Shown here piece by piece: positions 44,575 through 54,892 of a stretch of DNA of 64,000 nucleotides (position 1 is the stretch's first letter; every line of letters starts with the position of its first letter). This DNA comes from Hydrocarboniphaga daqingensis (GTDB lineage: Bacteria > Pseudomonadota > Gammaproteobacteria > Nevskiales > Nevskiaceae). Under the pieces are notes generated by a model. It was not told the DNA's origin. It saw nothing but the letters and a program-made list of their open reading frames with translations, and did no database searches. The translations under genes were made by a program, and so were the position numbers. The DNA is taken from NCBI RefSeq assembly GCF_900129825.1, contig NZ_FQWZ01000002.1:363321-427320 (forward strand). Reading direction: 5' to 3'.

Positions 44575-47500
44575 AGCGTCTGCTGCTGGCGCTTGCCGCA
44601 CTGCTGCTGTTGCTGATCGTCGCGCTGCCGGCGGCGACCTGGTGGCTGATGGGCACCGAGCCGGGCAATGGCGTGCTGCTCGACCGGGTCGCGCCGCTGA
44701 TCGGGGCCCAGCTTCGGATCGGCGAGCGTCGTGGCGACATCGCCGATGCACTCGAATGGCGCGACATCGAGTACGACGACGCCCATGCGCACGTGACGAT
44801 CGCGCGCTTGGTGCTGAAGTGGCAGCCGCTGCGCCTGTGGGAGCGTCTGGTCGCCGTTGCCGAGTTGCGTGCCGACGGTCTGCATGTGGCGCTCAAGCCG
44901 CGCCAGGACCCGCCGCCGCCGAGCAACAGCCCGCCGCCGTCACGCTTGCCGGTCAACATCGAGATCGGCCTGTTGGCGCTGACCGACTTTCAGTTCACGG
45001 CGGCCGGCGCCACTCAGCCGCTGCGCGTGACGCGCGCCGAATTCGTCGGCCGCTGGATTGGCTCGCGGGTCGCCATCAAGCGTTTCGAGGCCGACTATCC
45101 AGGCGTCGGCGCGGTGTCGCTGCAGGCCGATGCCCGGCTGGGCAGTCGCGGTGTCGACATCCGCAAGCTGTCGGTGCTGGCCCCAGTGCTGGTCACGGCG
45201 CAGGGCTTCGTCGCCTACGACCAGGCCGACTCCGACCTGCAAGCCGCGTGGCGCGAGCTGCGCTGGCCGATGCCGGGCGTGCTCGGCGCGGCGCCCGACG
45301 CGCTGCCGATCGTCACCAGCAGCGAGGGCCAGCTAACGCTGAGAGGCCCGTGGCGCGATCTGCGCTTCACGCTGGCGGCCGCGCTCGGTGACCAGGGCCG
45401 GATTCAGGCCGATGGCGGATGGAATGGCGCGCTCGACGCGAAAGCCCGGTGGACCGGATTGAGCTGGCCGTTGGTCGCGGCACCCGGGCCTGACGGCAAG
45501 CCGTTGCCGCCGCTCGTACAGTCCGCGTCCGGCTCCGTGGCCGTTCAGGGCACACCGGAGGCGTACCGCTTCGATGTCGCGGCTGACGTGGCGGCCCAGC
45601 AACAGGCCGGCCGTGTCGACGTCCGCGGTGCCGGCACGCCGCGGTCGGTCGATCTGAAGGCGCTGAAGATCGCGCTCGGCCAAGGCCTGATCGAAGCCGC
45701 CGGCCCGGTCACTTGGGCGCCGCAGCCCGGGGGCGCGTTGAAGGGGCGCATCGTGCGGCTCGACCCGGCACTGGTCGCCGCGGCATGGCCGGGCGATTTG
45801 AACGGCGACTTCAGCATCGATGGCGTGCTGGCCGAGGGTCAGGCGCCGGCGCTGCATTTCGTACTCAAGCTCGCCGAATCGCGGCTGCGCAACTATCCGT
45901 TCAAGCTTGATCTGGAAGGCCGCTATGCCGATACGGCGCTCGACATCGATCGGCTCGATCTGGCCAGCGGCAGCAGCACGCTGCAGCTCAGCGGACGCGC
46001 CAGCGCACCCTACGATCTGCAGGCGCAGCTGAGCAGCCCGCAGCTCAACGAGCTGGCGCCGGGGCTCGGCGGCAGCGCCCAGGCCAAAGCCCGGTTCCGG
46101 GGGCAGCTCGACGCACCGCAGCTGGTCGCCGACGCGACGCTGACCCGTGCCAGCGTCGGCAGTACGACGCTGGCCAGCCTCAAGCTGAGCGCCGACCTGG
46201 ACTGGAACGGCGCGCTCAAGCTCGATCTCACCGCACGCGACCTGATCGCCGGCCTGCATCTGCAGACGCTGAGCCTGCAGGGCAGCGGCCGTCGCGGCGC
46301 GCATGAGCTGACGCTGGCGATGACCAGCCGCGAGCTCAACGCCGACCTGAAGCTGGACGGCGGATGGAACGATGCAGCGGCGCAGTGGCAGGGCCGTATC
46401 GCGGCCAGCCAGATCAAGCCGGTGCGGTTGCCGGGCTGGGCCCTGCAGCCGGGCGCGCCGCTGAGCCTGTCGGCAGCGCAGGCCGATCTGGGTCCGGCGT
46501 GCTGGACCAGCGACCCCGGCCGCGTCTGCTTGGAAGCGCACCGGTCGCCCGATGCCGCGCGCGGCTCGGTGCAGATCGAGCAGCTCGCGTTTGCAGCGTT
46601 CAAGGCGCTGCTGCCGCCGGACATGCAGATCGACGGCGAGCTCAACGGCCGCGCGTCGGCTGAACTGAATGCGGGCGTGCTGCGCCAGGCCAGCGCCGAG
46701 CTGAGCACGACGGCCGGGCAGATCCAGCTCGGCGATCGCCGCTTCAAGTTCCTGCCCGGCTCGCTGACGGTGTCCGATGCACCCGATCAGGGCCGCGCCG
46801 CGCTGCGGCTGCCGTTGGAAGTCGGCGGCATCGAGGGCGAGGCGACGCTGGCGCCGGGGCCGGTGCTGGCCGATCGCGTGCTGGCGGGGCAGCTGCGGAT
46901 CGACTTTCCCGACATCGCGTTCATTTCCGCGCTGACCAACGAGGTCAGCAGCGCCACCGGCAAGCTGGCCGGCCAGTACCGGATCGGCGGCCGCGTCGCC
47001 GCGCCCGAATTCGAAGGCGAGGCCCGGCTCACCGACGGCCGGATGAAGCTGACCCGCCCCGGCATCGAGCTGACCGACCTCACGGCGACCGTCAGTGGCT
47101 CGCCCGACGGCCGCGTGCAACTGCTGGCCCAAGCACGCTCCGGTGGCGGCACGCTGAGCGTCGACGGCCGCGTCGAGACCGGGCCGCTGGCGGTCGAGCC
47201 GGTGTCGGGCTCGCCGGCGCCGAACCAGCGCCGCCGCGCCAAGCCAGAGGACCCGATCGCCGACCTCGGCGCGGCTGTGCGGGCACCGCAGGCGGTCACG
47301 CCGGTCCAGGCGCCCGATGCGCCGGCCGGCAATGCCAACACGCCGCAGCAGAACGCGGTCGGGGTGGCCGCGTCGCCATCGACGCAGCCGCCACCACCCG
47401 AAGTGCTGCCGACCGAAAACACCGAAGGCCTGAAGCTGGTCGTGCAGGTCGACGGCGACAACTTCCAGATCGCCAACCTGCCGATGGCCCAGGTTTGGGC

Positions 47501-48395
47501 GTCGCCGAATCTGCGCTTCACGCTGTCGGGCCCCGAGGCCAGCCTCAAGGGTCGGCTGACGATTCCGCGCGCCGACGTGCGGCTGCAGCAGGGTGAAGAC
47601 AGCGGCGTCGGCCCGTCATCTGACCAGGTGATCGTCGACGCCAGCGGGCAAGTGCCGCAGCGCAGCGAATCGTTCAGCCTGGCCACCGAGGTCAAGCTGG
47701 TGCTCGGCGACCAGGTCAAGATCGAAGGATTCGGCCTGAAAACCCGGATCGAAGGCGTCGCCACGGCCGTGGACCAGCCGGGCCGCGAGACGGTTGGCTA
47801 CGGCGAGTTCCGGCTGGTCGAGGGCCGTTACAAAGCCTACGGCCAGGACCTGCAGATCGAGACCGGCAAGCTGCTGCTCAACGGCGGCCCGATCTCCAAG
47901 CCCGGCCTGGAGATTCGCGCCGTGCGCAAGCCGACCGAGGACGTCAGCGTCGGCATCTACGTGCGCGGCACGCTCGAAAAGCCGGTGCTGACACTGTATT
48001 CCGAGCCGACGATGACCCAGCAGCAACAGCTGTCGTGGCTGTTGCTCGGGCGTCCGCTGGAACAGTCGTCGTCGAGTCAGGACCGCAGCGCGTTGTCCGG
48101 CGCGGCGATGGCACTGGGCCTGGGCGGCGGTTCGTTCCTGGCGCAGGGCCTGCAAAAGGGCTTGGGCCTGGATTCGATCTCGCTCGGCTCCGATCCCGGT
48201 GAAAGCAACGAACAAGCGCGGTTGACGGTCGGCAAGTACCTGTCGCCGAAAATCTTCGTGTCGTACGGCATCGGCCTGTTCCAGCCCGGCAACGTGTTCA
48301 AGCTGCTGTACGACCTGGGCAAAGGCTTCAAGCTGTCGACCGAATCCGGCACCTTCACGGGTGGCGACTTGCTGTACCAGGTCGAAAGACGTTGA
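44571..48395 (+). CDS. tamB: Translocation and assembly module inner-membrane subunit TamB
   Basis: TamB is a bridge-like AsmA-superfamily protein that spans the periplasm and is implicated in phospholipid transport. It has an N-terminal signal anchor (LLLALAALLLLLIVALPAATWWL), a very long beta-rich body of 1,274 residues and the C-terminal DUF490/TamB domain ending GGDLLYQVERR. It starts with GTG overlapping the tamA stop (GTGA). Odd: residues about 875-955 form a Pro/Ala/Gln-rich low-complexity insert (for example STQPPPPEVLPTEN) within the otherwise regular beta structure. Confidence 0.94.
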   Translation: MKRLLLALAALLLLLIVALPAATWWLMGTEPGNGVLLDRVAPLIGAQLRIGERRGDIADALEWRDIEYDDAHAHVTIARLVLKWQPLRLWERLVAVAELRADGLHVALKPRQDPPPPSNSPPPSRLPVNIEIGLLALTDFQFTAAGATQPLRVTRAEFVGRWIGSRVAIKRFEADYPGVGAVSLQADARLGSRGVDIRKLSVLAPVLVTAQGFVAYDQADSDLQAAWRELRWPMPGVLGAAPDALPIVTSSEGQLTLRGPWRDLRFTLAAALGDQGRIQADGGWNGALDAKARWTGLSWPLVAAPGPDGKPLPPLVQSASGSVAVQGTPEAYRFDVAADVAAQQQAGRVDVRGAGTPRSVDLKALKIALGQGLIEAAGPVTWAPQPGGALKGRIVRLDPALVAAAWPGDLNGDFSIDGVLAEGQAPALHFVLKLAESRLRNYPFKLDLEGRYADTALDIDRLDLASGSSTLQLSGRASAPYDLQAQLSSPQLNELAPGLGGSAQAKARFRGQLDAPQLVADATLTRASVGSTTLASLKLSADLDWNGALKLDLTARDLIAGLHLQTLSLQGSGRRGAHELTLAMTSRELNADLKLDGGWNDAAAQWQGRIAASQIKPVRLPGWALQPGAPLSLSAAQADLGPACWTSDPGRVCLEAHRSPDAARGSVQIEQLAFAAFKALLPPDMQIDGELNGRASAELNAGVLRQASAELSTTAGQIQLGDRRFKFLPGSLTVSDAPDQGRAALRLPLEVGGIEGEATLAPGPVLADRVLAGQLRIDFPDIAFISALTNEVSSATGKLAGQYRIGGRVAAPEFEGEARLTDGRMKLTRPGIELTDLTATVSGSPDGRVQLLAQARSGGGTLSVDGRVETGPLAVEPVSGSPAPNQRRRAKPEDPIADLGAAVRAPQAVTPVQAPDAPAGNANTPQQNAVGVAASPSTQPPPPEVLPTENTEGLKLVVQVDGDNFQIANLPMAQVWASPNLRFTLSGPEASLKGRLTIPRADVRLQQGEDSGVGPSSDQVIVDASGQVPQRSESFSLATEVKLVLGDQVKIEGFGLKTRIEGVATAVDQPGRETVGYGEFRLVEGRYKAYGQDLQIETGKLLLNGGPISKPGLEIRAVRKPTEDVSVGIYVRGTLEKPVLTLYSEPTMTQQQQLSWLLLGRPLEQSSSSQDRSALSGAAMALGLGGGSFLAQGLQKGLGLDSISLGSDPGESNEQARLTVGKYLSPKIFVSYGIGLFQPGNVFKLLYDLGKGFKLSTESGTFTGGDLLYQVERR

Positions 48396-48624
48396 CAAGC
48401 GCTGTTGTTTTGCTCAAATCCGCGCCGCGCCGGCCCGCCTATGCACAGCGTCGCCTAGTATTCTGCCGGCAGCCAGGTCAAGCGATACTTTGGTCACCGC
48501 TTTGCAACAGTGCTGTAAGTAGCTGAATAGTCGAAACTAAAAAATTTTGCTGTTGACGCCGGTAATTTGCTTGACTTGCCGCGCACCTTGGGCATCACGG
48601 TGGACAACATTTCTTTCCCCAAAG

Positions 48625-48633
48625 TTATCCACA
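48625..48633 (+). promoter_or_regulatory. Perfect DnaA box just upstream of priA
   Basis: TTATCCACA matches the consensus 9-mer exactly and ends 10 bp before the priA ATG. A 7/9 reverse-oriented relative (GGTGGACAA, about 48599) lies close by. The 248-bp tamB-priA gap is AT-richer than its surroundings and holds no gene. It could let DnaA regulate priA. Confidence 0.6.
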
Positions 48634-48643
48634 AGTTTCGGGC

Positions 48644-50821
48644 ATGAGCGGCCTGCTGGTTTCAGTGGCCGTTCCGGTGCCCTTGTACACGGCATTCGAT
48701 TACCGGGTCCCGGACGGCCTCGTGCTGCACCCGGGAATGCGGGTGCGGCTGCCGTTTGGACGCCGCGAACTGACCGGGGTCGTGTTGCGGAGCGGTGTCG
48801 AGCCCGACCCAGCGGCGCCGGACGGCCATTACCGTGAGCTGCTGCAGGCGCTCGACCCGGCCCCGCTGCTGACCGACGACGCGCTGGCGCTGGCGCAGTG
48901 GATTGCCGACTACTACCGCCACCCGATCGGCGAGGTCGTCGCCGCGATGCTGCCGGTGGCCTTGCGCAGCGACGAGCCGGCGCGGATACGTCATGAGCCG
49001 GCCTATGCACTGACCGACGCCGGGCGCGCCGCGTTGGCGACGCTGCCGGCGCGGTCGCTGCGCTTGCGGGTGCTGCTGCAGCAACTGGCCGACCAGGGCG
49101 CGCTGCTGCGCGCTGCGATCGCCGCACCGGCCGCCGTGTTGCGCCGTGCGCTCGATGCGCATTGGGTCGTCGAGACGGTCGCTGCGGTCGCCGCCCCGGT
49201 GCCGGTGCCTGCCACGCAGCCGGCGCTGACCGCCGATCAAGCGGCCGCGGTTGCGGCCTTGCAGGCGGCGCCGGGCTTTGGCGTGCACCTGCTGCACGGC
49301 GTCACCGGCAGCGGCAAGACCGAGGTGTACCTGCGGGCGATCGCCGAGGCGCTGGCCGCCGGCCGACAGGTGCTGGTGCTGGTGCCCGAGATCGGCCTGA
49401 CGCCGCAGCTGCTGCAGCGGGTCCGTGAACGCTTCGGGCCGGTCGCCGTGGCCGGATCGCATTCGGGGCTGTCGGATGCCGAGCGGGCGCAAGTGTGGTT
49501 GCGGGCCGCGACCGGCGAACTGGCGATCGTCGTCGGCACCCGCTCGGCCGTGCTGCTGCCGCTGCCGCGGTTGGGGCTGGTGATCGTCGACGAAGAGCAC
49601 GACGTGTCCTTCAAGCAGCAGGACGGCTTGCGCTATTCGGCACGCGACGTGGCCGTGTTGCGCGCCCAGCGCGCGGGCGCGCCCGTGCTGCTGGGCTCGG
49701 CGACGCCGTCGCTGGAGACGCTGCAGCACGCGGTCAACGGCCGCTATCAATGGCTGCGCTTGCCGCGTCGTGTGCGCCAAGTGCCGCCGCCGCAGCTGCA
49801 GTTGCTCGACGTGCGAGGCCTGCATCTGCAGGACGGTTTGTCAGCGCCGTTGTCGGCGGCGATCGGCCGGCACCTGGCCGATGGCGGGCAGGTGCTGCTG
49901 TTCGTCAACCGGCGTGGCTATGCGCCAACGCTGCTGTGCCACGACTGCGGCTGGAGCGCCCAATGTCGTCACTGCGATTCAAGGATGACCTGGCATCGCG
50001 GCCGCGGCCGGCTGATCTGCCACCACTGCGGCGCCCGCCAAGCGGCGCCGCGCGCCTGCCCGCAATGCCAGTCGCGGCAGCTGCTGGCGCTGGGGCAGGG
50101 CACCGAGCGCGTCGAGGAGGCGCTGCGGGAACGCTTCCCGGGCGCACGCGTCGAACGCTTCGACTCCGACCGGCTGCGCAGCCTGCGCCAGCTCGACGCC
50201 TTGCTGCGCGACACCCGCGACGGTCTGGTGAACATCCTGGTCGGCACGCAGATGCTGGCCAAGGGCCATGACTTCGCCGGCCTGACGCTGGTCGGCATCG
50301 TTGACGCGGATCAAGCGCTGTACAGCGTCGACTTCCGCGCGCTGGAACGCATGGGTCAGCTGCTGACCCAGGTCGCCGGACGCGCCGGACGTGCCGACCG
50401 GCCCGGTGAAGTGCTGGTACAGACCCATCAGCCCGAGCATCCGGCGCTGCGCCGGCTGGTGACGCAGGGCTATGACGGGCTGGCCGAGCTGCTGCTGACC
50501 GAGCGGCAGATCGCCGGGCTGCCGCCGTATGCGTATCTGGCGATGCTGCGCGCCGAAGCCCGCGTCGAAGCCGATGCGATCGGCTTCCTTCAAGCGGCGC
50601 TGGCGCAGCTGCCAGCCGTCGATGGGGTGCAGGCGCTAGGCCCGGTGCCGGCGCCGATGGAGCGCCGCGCCGGCCGCTATCGCGCGCAGTTGCTGCTGCA
50701 GTCGCCCGACCGCAGTTCGCTGCATCGCGTGCTCAAGCCGTGGACGCTGGAACTCGACGCGATCCCCGGCGCGCGCGGAGTGCGCTGGTCGCTGGACGTG
50801 GATCCGATCGACTTGTACTGA
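48644..50821 (+). CDS. priA: Primosomal replication restart helicase PriA
   Basis: PriA recognises abandoned forks and reloads the replisome. The 725-residue protein has the N-terminal 3'-DNA-binding domain (VAVPVPLYTAFDYRVPDGL), Walker A GVTGSGKTE, the DEEH box IVDEEHDVSFKQQ, and the eight-cysteine zinc region (CHDC, CRHC, CHHC, CPQC at about 425-480). Helicase motifs V and VI follow in LVGTQMLAKGHDF and QVAGRAGRADRPG. There is no clear Shine-Dalgarno before ATG 48644. Confidence 0.97.
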   Translation: MSGLLVSVAVPVPLYTAFDYRVPDGLVLHPGMRVRLPFGRRELTGVVLRSGVEPDPAAPDGHYRELLQALDPAPLLTDDALALAQWIADYYRHPIGEVVAAMLPVALRSDEPARIRHEPAYALTDAGRAALATLPARSLRLRVLLQQLADQGALLRAAIAAPAAVLRRALDAHWVVETVAAVAAPVPVPATQPALTADQAAAVAALQAAPGFGVHLLHGVTGSGKTEVYLRAIAEALAAGRQVLVLVPEIGLTPQLLQRVRERFGPVAVAGSHSGLSDAERAQVWLRAATGELAIVVGTRSAVLLPLPRLGLVIVDEEHDVSFKQQDGLRYSARDVAVLRAQRAGAPVLLGSATPSLETLQHAVNGRYQWLRLPRRVRQVPPPQLQLLDVRGLHLQDGLSAPLSAAIGRHLADGGQVLLFVNRRGYAPTLLCHDCGWSAQCRHCDSRMTWHRGRGRLICHHCGARQAAPRACPQCQSRQLLALGQGTERVEEALRERFPGARVERFDSDRLRSLRQLDALLRDTRDGLVNILVGTQMLAKGHDFAGLTLVGIVDADQALYSVDFRALERMGQLLTQVAGRAGRADRPGEVLVQTHQPEHPALRRLVTQGYDGLAELLLTERQIAGLPPYAYLAMLRAEARVEADAIGFLQAALAQLPAVDGVQALGPVPAPMERRAGRYRAQLLLQSPDRSSLHRVLKPWTLELDAIPGARGVRWSLDVDPIDLY

Positions 50822-50833
50822 GGCCGCGCGGCC

Positions 50834-51952
50834 TCAGGGATCGAACACCCCGCCGAGCACAGCAGCACGCCGCGCGCCGGTGACGCTGGGCAGGTTGCCG
50901 GCGCCGCCGTCGAGCCGCTGCAGTGCCAGCCACGCGAAGGCGGTCGCCTCGACCCAGTCCGGGTGCAGCCCGTGGGCTTCGGTCGACGTCACGAGCAACG
51001 ACGCGGGTGCCAGCGCCGCCAGACGCTGCATCAAAAAGCCGTTGCGAACGCCGCCGCCGCAGACCAGCAGTTCGCGCGCGTCCGGCATCGCGCCGCGCAG
51101 CGCGTCGAGCGCGCTGCGCGCGGTCAGTTCGCACAGCGTGCGCTGGACATCGGCCGCCGGCAGCGTGTCCAGCGCCGCAAAGCGAGCCCGGACCCAGTCG
51201 AGCCGGAAGTAGCCGCGACCGGTGCTTTTCGGGGGCGCCAACGCGAAGTAGGGGTCGGCCAGCAGCGCTGCCAGCAGCGGCTCGTGAACCGTGCCGCGCG
51301 ACGCCAGCGCGCCGTCGGCGTCATAGCGCGTGCCCAGATGTTGCTCGGCCCATTCGTCCATCAGGCCGTTGGCGGGGCCGCAGTCGAAGCCGCGCACCGC
51401 ATTGGGGTCGGTGCCGGGCAGCAGGCTCAGATTGGCGATCCCGCCGAGGTTGAGCACCGCTCGCGGCTGCTCATCCGAAGCGAACAGTGCATGGTGCAGC
51501 ACCGGCAGCAGCGGCGCGCCCTGGCCGCCGAGCGCGACGTCGGCACGACGGAAGTCGGCCACCGTCTGCAGCCCAGTACGGACCGCGATACGCGACGGAT
51601 CGCCGATCTGCAGGCTGTTGCCGATGTTGACCGCGTCGTGGAACACCGTCTGCCCGTGGCTGCCGAGCGCCCGCACCTGGCTGGGGCCGACTCCGGCGAG
51701 CGCCATCAGCGCCAGCGCCGCGTCGGCAAAGGCGTCGGCGACGGCGCGGTCCAGCGCGGCATATTCGGCCAGCGTGACCGGCGTGGCTTCGTAGCCCAGC
51801 GTCAGCAGCCGGGCACGAATGTCAGCGGGATACTGGCCCGTGTGCGTGGCCAGCAAGCGTTGGAACTGGCCGTCGTCAAACTCCACCAGCACGGCGTCGA
51901 TGCCGTCCTGGCTGGTGCCCGAGATCAGCCCGATGGCGCGTTCGGTCGGCAT
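50834..51952 (-). CDS. anmK: Anhydro-N-acetylmuramic acid kinase AnmK
   Basis: AnmK opens and phosphorylates 1,6-anhydro-MurNAc during cell-wall recycling. The 372-residue protein shows the ASKHA kinase motifs: GLISGTSQDGIDAVL, GSHGQTVFH, FRRADVALGGQGAPLLP, LNLGGIANLS, FDCGPANGLMD and LLVCGGGVRNGFLM. The usual GTSMDG reads GTSQDG. It lies 35 bp downstream of the M23 peptidase gene on the same strand, an order conserved in Pseudomonas relatives, and converges on priA. Confidence 0.95.
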   Translation of the reverse strand: MPTERAIGLISGTSQDGIDAVLVEFDDGQFQRLLATHTGQYPADIRARLLTLGYEATPVTLAEYAALDRAVADAFADAALALMALAGVGPSQVRALGSHGQTVFHDAVNIGNSLQIGDPSRIAVRTGLQTVADFRRADVALGGQGAPLLPVLHHALFASDEQPRAVLNLGGIANLSLLPGTDPNAVRGFDCGPANGLMDEWAEQHLGTRYDADGALASRGTVHEPLLAALLADPYFALAPPKSTGRGYFRLDWVRARFAALDTLPAADVQRTLCELTARSALDALRGAMPDARELLVCGGGVRNGFLMQRLAALAPASLLVTSTEAHGLHPDWVEATAFAWLALQRLDGGAGNLPSVTGARRAAVLGGVFDP

Positions 51953-51987
51953 CGCGGCCGAAGCGCGTCGTCGTGACCGGGGAGGAT

Positions 51988-53352
51988 TCAGCGCGTAACG
52001 GTCTTGGCGGTGGCCGGCTCGGCCATCGCCGCCATGCGGCCGGCGTTAACCTGGTCGAGCACTGCCGTCATCGTCTTGCTCGACAGCTTGAACTTGGCCA
52101 ATTCGCTGCCCGAGATCGGGTTGGCGCGCGGCATCGCCACGGTGACCGGGTTGACGACCTTGTTGCCGATATGGAATTCGAAGTGCAGGTGCGGCGCCGT
52201 GGCCAGACCCGAGCTGCCGACGTAGCCGATCACCTGGCCCTGGCTGACGCGCTGGCCGACGCTGAGGCCCGGACGGAAGCGCGACATGTGGGCATACAGC
52301 GTTTCGTACTGCGAGCCGTGCTGCAGCACGACGACGCGACCGAAGCCGTTCTTGTTGCCGACGAACGCCACCTTGGCGTCGCCGACGGCCTTGATCGGCG
52401 TGCCGGCGCTGGCGGCATAGTCAACGCCCTTGTGGGCGCGGATCGTGTTCAGGATCGGGTGGCGGCGGCGCATGTTGAACGGCGAGCTGATCCGGCACAC
52501 GTCCAGCGGGGTGCGGATGAACGCCTTGCGCAGCGACTGGCCTTCCGGCGTGTAGTAGGCGACGCGCCCGTCGGCGCCGACATGGCGGATCGCCCGGTAG
52601 GTCTTGCCCTGATTGACGAATTCGGCCGCCAGGATGTCGCCGAGGCGGATCCGCTTGTCGCCCTTGTACAGCTCGTCGTAGACCACGGCAAAGCGGTCGC
52701 CCTGGCGCAGGTCGAGTGCGAAGTCGACGTCGTAGCCGAAGATTTCGGCCAGTTCCATGACCATGCGGTCGGTCAGGCCGGCGCGGGCGCCGTCGTTGAA
52801 CAGCGAGCTGGTGATCGTGCCGGCGGCCTGCGCCTGGCGGTGCTCGATTTCGGCGGTCAGCGTCACGGCTTCGAACTGGTCGTCGACGCGACGCACGTTC
52901 AACGTGCGCAGCTCGTCCAGCGCGTAAATCAACTCCTGCAACTGGTCGCCTTCGCGGCGGATCTTGATCTCTTCGCCGCTCTTGAGACGCTTGAGTTCCA
53001 GCGTGTCGCCGCCGAGCTTGAGCAGCGCCATCCATTCATCGGGAGGCAAGCCCTGGGCGTCGAAGATCGTCGACAGCGTATCGCCGCTGCGGACCTTGAT
53101 GTTGGTCCATTCGCTGGCCTGCGGCACGGCCAGGGAGTCGGTCAGAGCCGACTGGATCGACTCGTCGTAACGGGCGGCGTTGTCGCCGTCGAGCAGCATC
53201 GGGGCCATTGCCGAGTCCGGCATGTGGCGGTTGGCCGAGGTTTCGCGCGACATCAGCGCGGCGATGCCGACGCCGCACAGCGCGACAATCAATACGATGC
53301 GGTGAGCCGAACGGCGGGGCGCCGGTTCGGCTGCGCTATAATCAAATTTCAT
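51988..53352 (-). CDS. M23-family murein endopeptidase (MepM-like)
   Basis: A 454-residue peptidoglycan hydrolase anchored by an N-terminal helix (IVLIVALCGVGIAALM). An OapA/LysM-like segment (VRSGDTLSTIFDAQGL, about 87-102) binds the wall. The LytM domain near the C-terminus has zinc ligands His307 and Asp311 in HKGVDYA and His388 and His390 in PHLHFEF, so it is expected to be active. It probably cleaves peptide cross-links during growth. It diverges from tyrS across a 261-bp gap with no further gene. Confidence 0.92.
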   Translation of the reverse strand: MKFDYSAAEPAPRRSAHRIVLIVALCGVGIAALMSRETSANRHMPDSAMAPMLLDGDNAARYDESIQSALTDSLAVPQASEWTNIKVRSGDTLSTIFDAQGLPPDEWMALLKLGGDTLELKRLKSGEEIKIRREGDQLQELIYALDELRTLNVRRVDDQFEAVTLTAEIEHRQAQAAGTITSSLFNDGARAGLTDRMVMELAEIFGYDVDFALDLRQGDRFAVVYDELYKGDKRIRLGDILAAEFVNQGKTYRAIRHVGADGRVAYYTPEGQSLRKAFIRTPLDVCRISSPFNMRRRHPILNTIRAHKGVDYAASAGTPIKAVGDAKVAFVGNKNGFGRVVVLQHGSQYETLYAHMSRFRPGLSVGQRVSQGQVIGYVGSSGLATAPHLHFEFHIGNKVVNPVTVAMPRANPISGSELAKFKLSSKTMTAVLDQVNAGRMAAMAEPATAKTVTR

Positions 53353-53613
53353 TCATCGACCCGTCTAAAACGCGGTAATGCGGCGACAGCGGTCGCCTCG
53401 CATTCGGTGCTCGTGAAAGAGCTGTAATTAGTCGCAACAGGGGTTTGCGGTCTTCGTTGGACCGAATGCTCTGGTCCGTAAGAAACCACAGAATCCTGAC
53501 CTGCCGCAAGAGCTTGTTCCCTACATCTCTGTAACAAACTGTCGCTGTTCCGACCCCAACGGCTCTACCGGGCCGGATTCTGAACAGACGAACGGCACAA
53601 CATCGGCGCCCCC

Positions 53614-54819
53614 ATGTCACTCGAAGAACTCGAACGCGCGACCAATGAAATCATCCCCCGGGATGAGTTCCGCGCCCGCCTGGCCAAGGCCACAGAAACC
53701 GGCACTCGCTTGAAGATCAAGGCCGGTTTTGACCCAACTGCAAAAGATCTGCACTTGGGCCACACGCTTTTGCTTAACAAATTGCGTGCCTTTCAGGAGC
53801 TCGGCCACGAGGCGATCTTTCTGATCGGGGACTTCACCGGCATGATCGGGGACCCCACCGGCAAGAACGAAACCCGCAAGCCGCTGACGCGGCAGCAGGT
53901 CGAAGAGAACGCCCAGACCTACAAGGAGCAGGTGTTCAAGATCCTGGACCCGGAGCGGACCACGATCGCGTTCAACTCCAGCTGGCTCGACACGCTGGGC
54001 ACCGAGGGCATGCTCAAGCTCGCCGCCCAGCACACGGTCGCGCGGATGCTCGAGCGCGACGACTTCCAGACCCGCTACCGCGACGGCCAGCCGATTGCGA
54101 TCCACGAGTTCCTGTATCCGCTGCTGCAGGGCTACGACTCGGTGGCGCTGAAGGCCGACGTCGAGCTCGGCGGCAACGACCAGAAGTTCAACCTGCTGGT
54201 GGGCCGCCACCTGCAGAGCGTCTACGGCCAGCGGCCGCAATGCATCATGACGGTGCCGATCCTGGAAGGGCTCGACGGCGTCAACAAGATGAGCAAGTCG
54301 CTGAACAACTACATCGGCCTGACCGACCCGGCCGGCGAGATGTTTGGCAAGGTCATGAGCGTCTCCGACACGCTGATGTGGCGCTGGTACGAGCTGCTGA
54401 GCTTCAAGCCGCTGGCCCAGATCGCCGCGCTGCGCGCTGCCGTCGACGGCGGCGCCAACCCGCGCGACGTCAAGATGGCGCTGGGCATCGAGATCGTCGA
54501 CCGCTTCCACGGCGCCGGGTCCGGTGAAGCCGCCAAGGCCGCGTTCATCGCCCAGTTCAGCCAGGGCGCGCTGCCGGACCAGATTCCCGAAGTGACGATC
54601 GCCGTGCCGGCTACAGGGTTGGCGCTGCCGCGCGTGCTCAAGGAGGCCGGTCTGGTCGCCAGCAATGCCGACGGCGGCCGCATGGTTGAGCAGAAAGCCG
54701 TGCGTGTGAACAACGAGCGGGTCGAGGACCGGGCTCTGTTGCTGGCGCCTGGCGAGTATCTGCTGCAGGTCGGCTCGCGCCGCTACGCCCGCGCCACGCT
54801 GGTGGTCGCCGCCGCCTGA
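53614..54819 (+). CDS. tyrS: Tyrosyl-tRNA synthetase
   Basis: A 401-residue class I synthetase that charges tRNA-Tyr. The HIGH-type motif is HLGH (47-50, in [15 protein letters not shown]) and the KMSKS motif is intact (225-229). The tyrosine pocket [14 protein letters not shown] and GGNDQKFN are present, and an S4-like RNA-binding domain ends the protein ([16 protein letters not shown]). The length and the KMSKS form place it in the TyrRZ-like group common in Pseudomonas and Xanthomonas. No T-box is seen in the leader. Confidence 0.97.
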   Translation: MSLEELERATNEIIPRDEFRARLAKATETGTRLKIKAGFDPTAKDLHLGHTLLLNKLRAFQELGHEAIFLIGDFTGMIGDPTGKNETRKPLTRQQVEENAQTYKEQVFKILDPERTTIAFNSSWLDTLGTEGMLKLAAQHTVARMLERDDFQTRYRDGQPIAIHEFLYPLLQGYDSVALKADVELGGNDQKFNLLVGRHLQSVYGQRPQCIMTVPILEGLDGVNKMSKSLNNYIGLTDPAGEMFGKVMSVSDTLMWRWYELLSFKPLAQIAALRAAVDGGANPRDVKMALGIEIVDRFHGAGSGEAAKAAFIAQFSQGALPDQIPEVTIAVPATGLALPRVLKEAGLVASNADGGRMVEQKAVRVNNERVEDRALLLAPGEYLLQVGSRRYARATLVVAAA

Positions 54820-54892
54820 CCGGGCCCGCTGGCCGGATCGCGGCGCGGGCCTTGCTAGGTTCGGCCCAGTCCCCCAGCCGGAGCGGTGTCCG

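Noticed and set aside
42835..44751. 638-codon frame on the - strand opposite tamA
   Set aside because: Antisense shadow of tamA; no domains, no ribosome site.
53353..53613. T-box leader or rRNA/tRNA gene near tyrS
   Set aside because: No T-box motif or specifier hairpin, and no tRNA cloverleaf could be folded by eye; in Pseudomonas an rRNA operon lies near tyrS, but not here.
54823..54853. Terminator after tyrS (GGCCCGC ... GCGGGCC)
   Set aside because: Short 7-bp stem with a 15-nt loop and no T run; too common in this GC-rich DNA.
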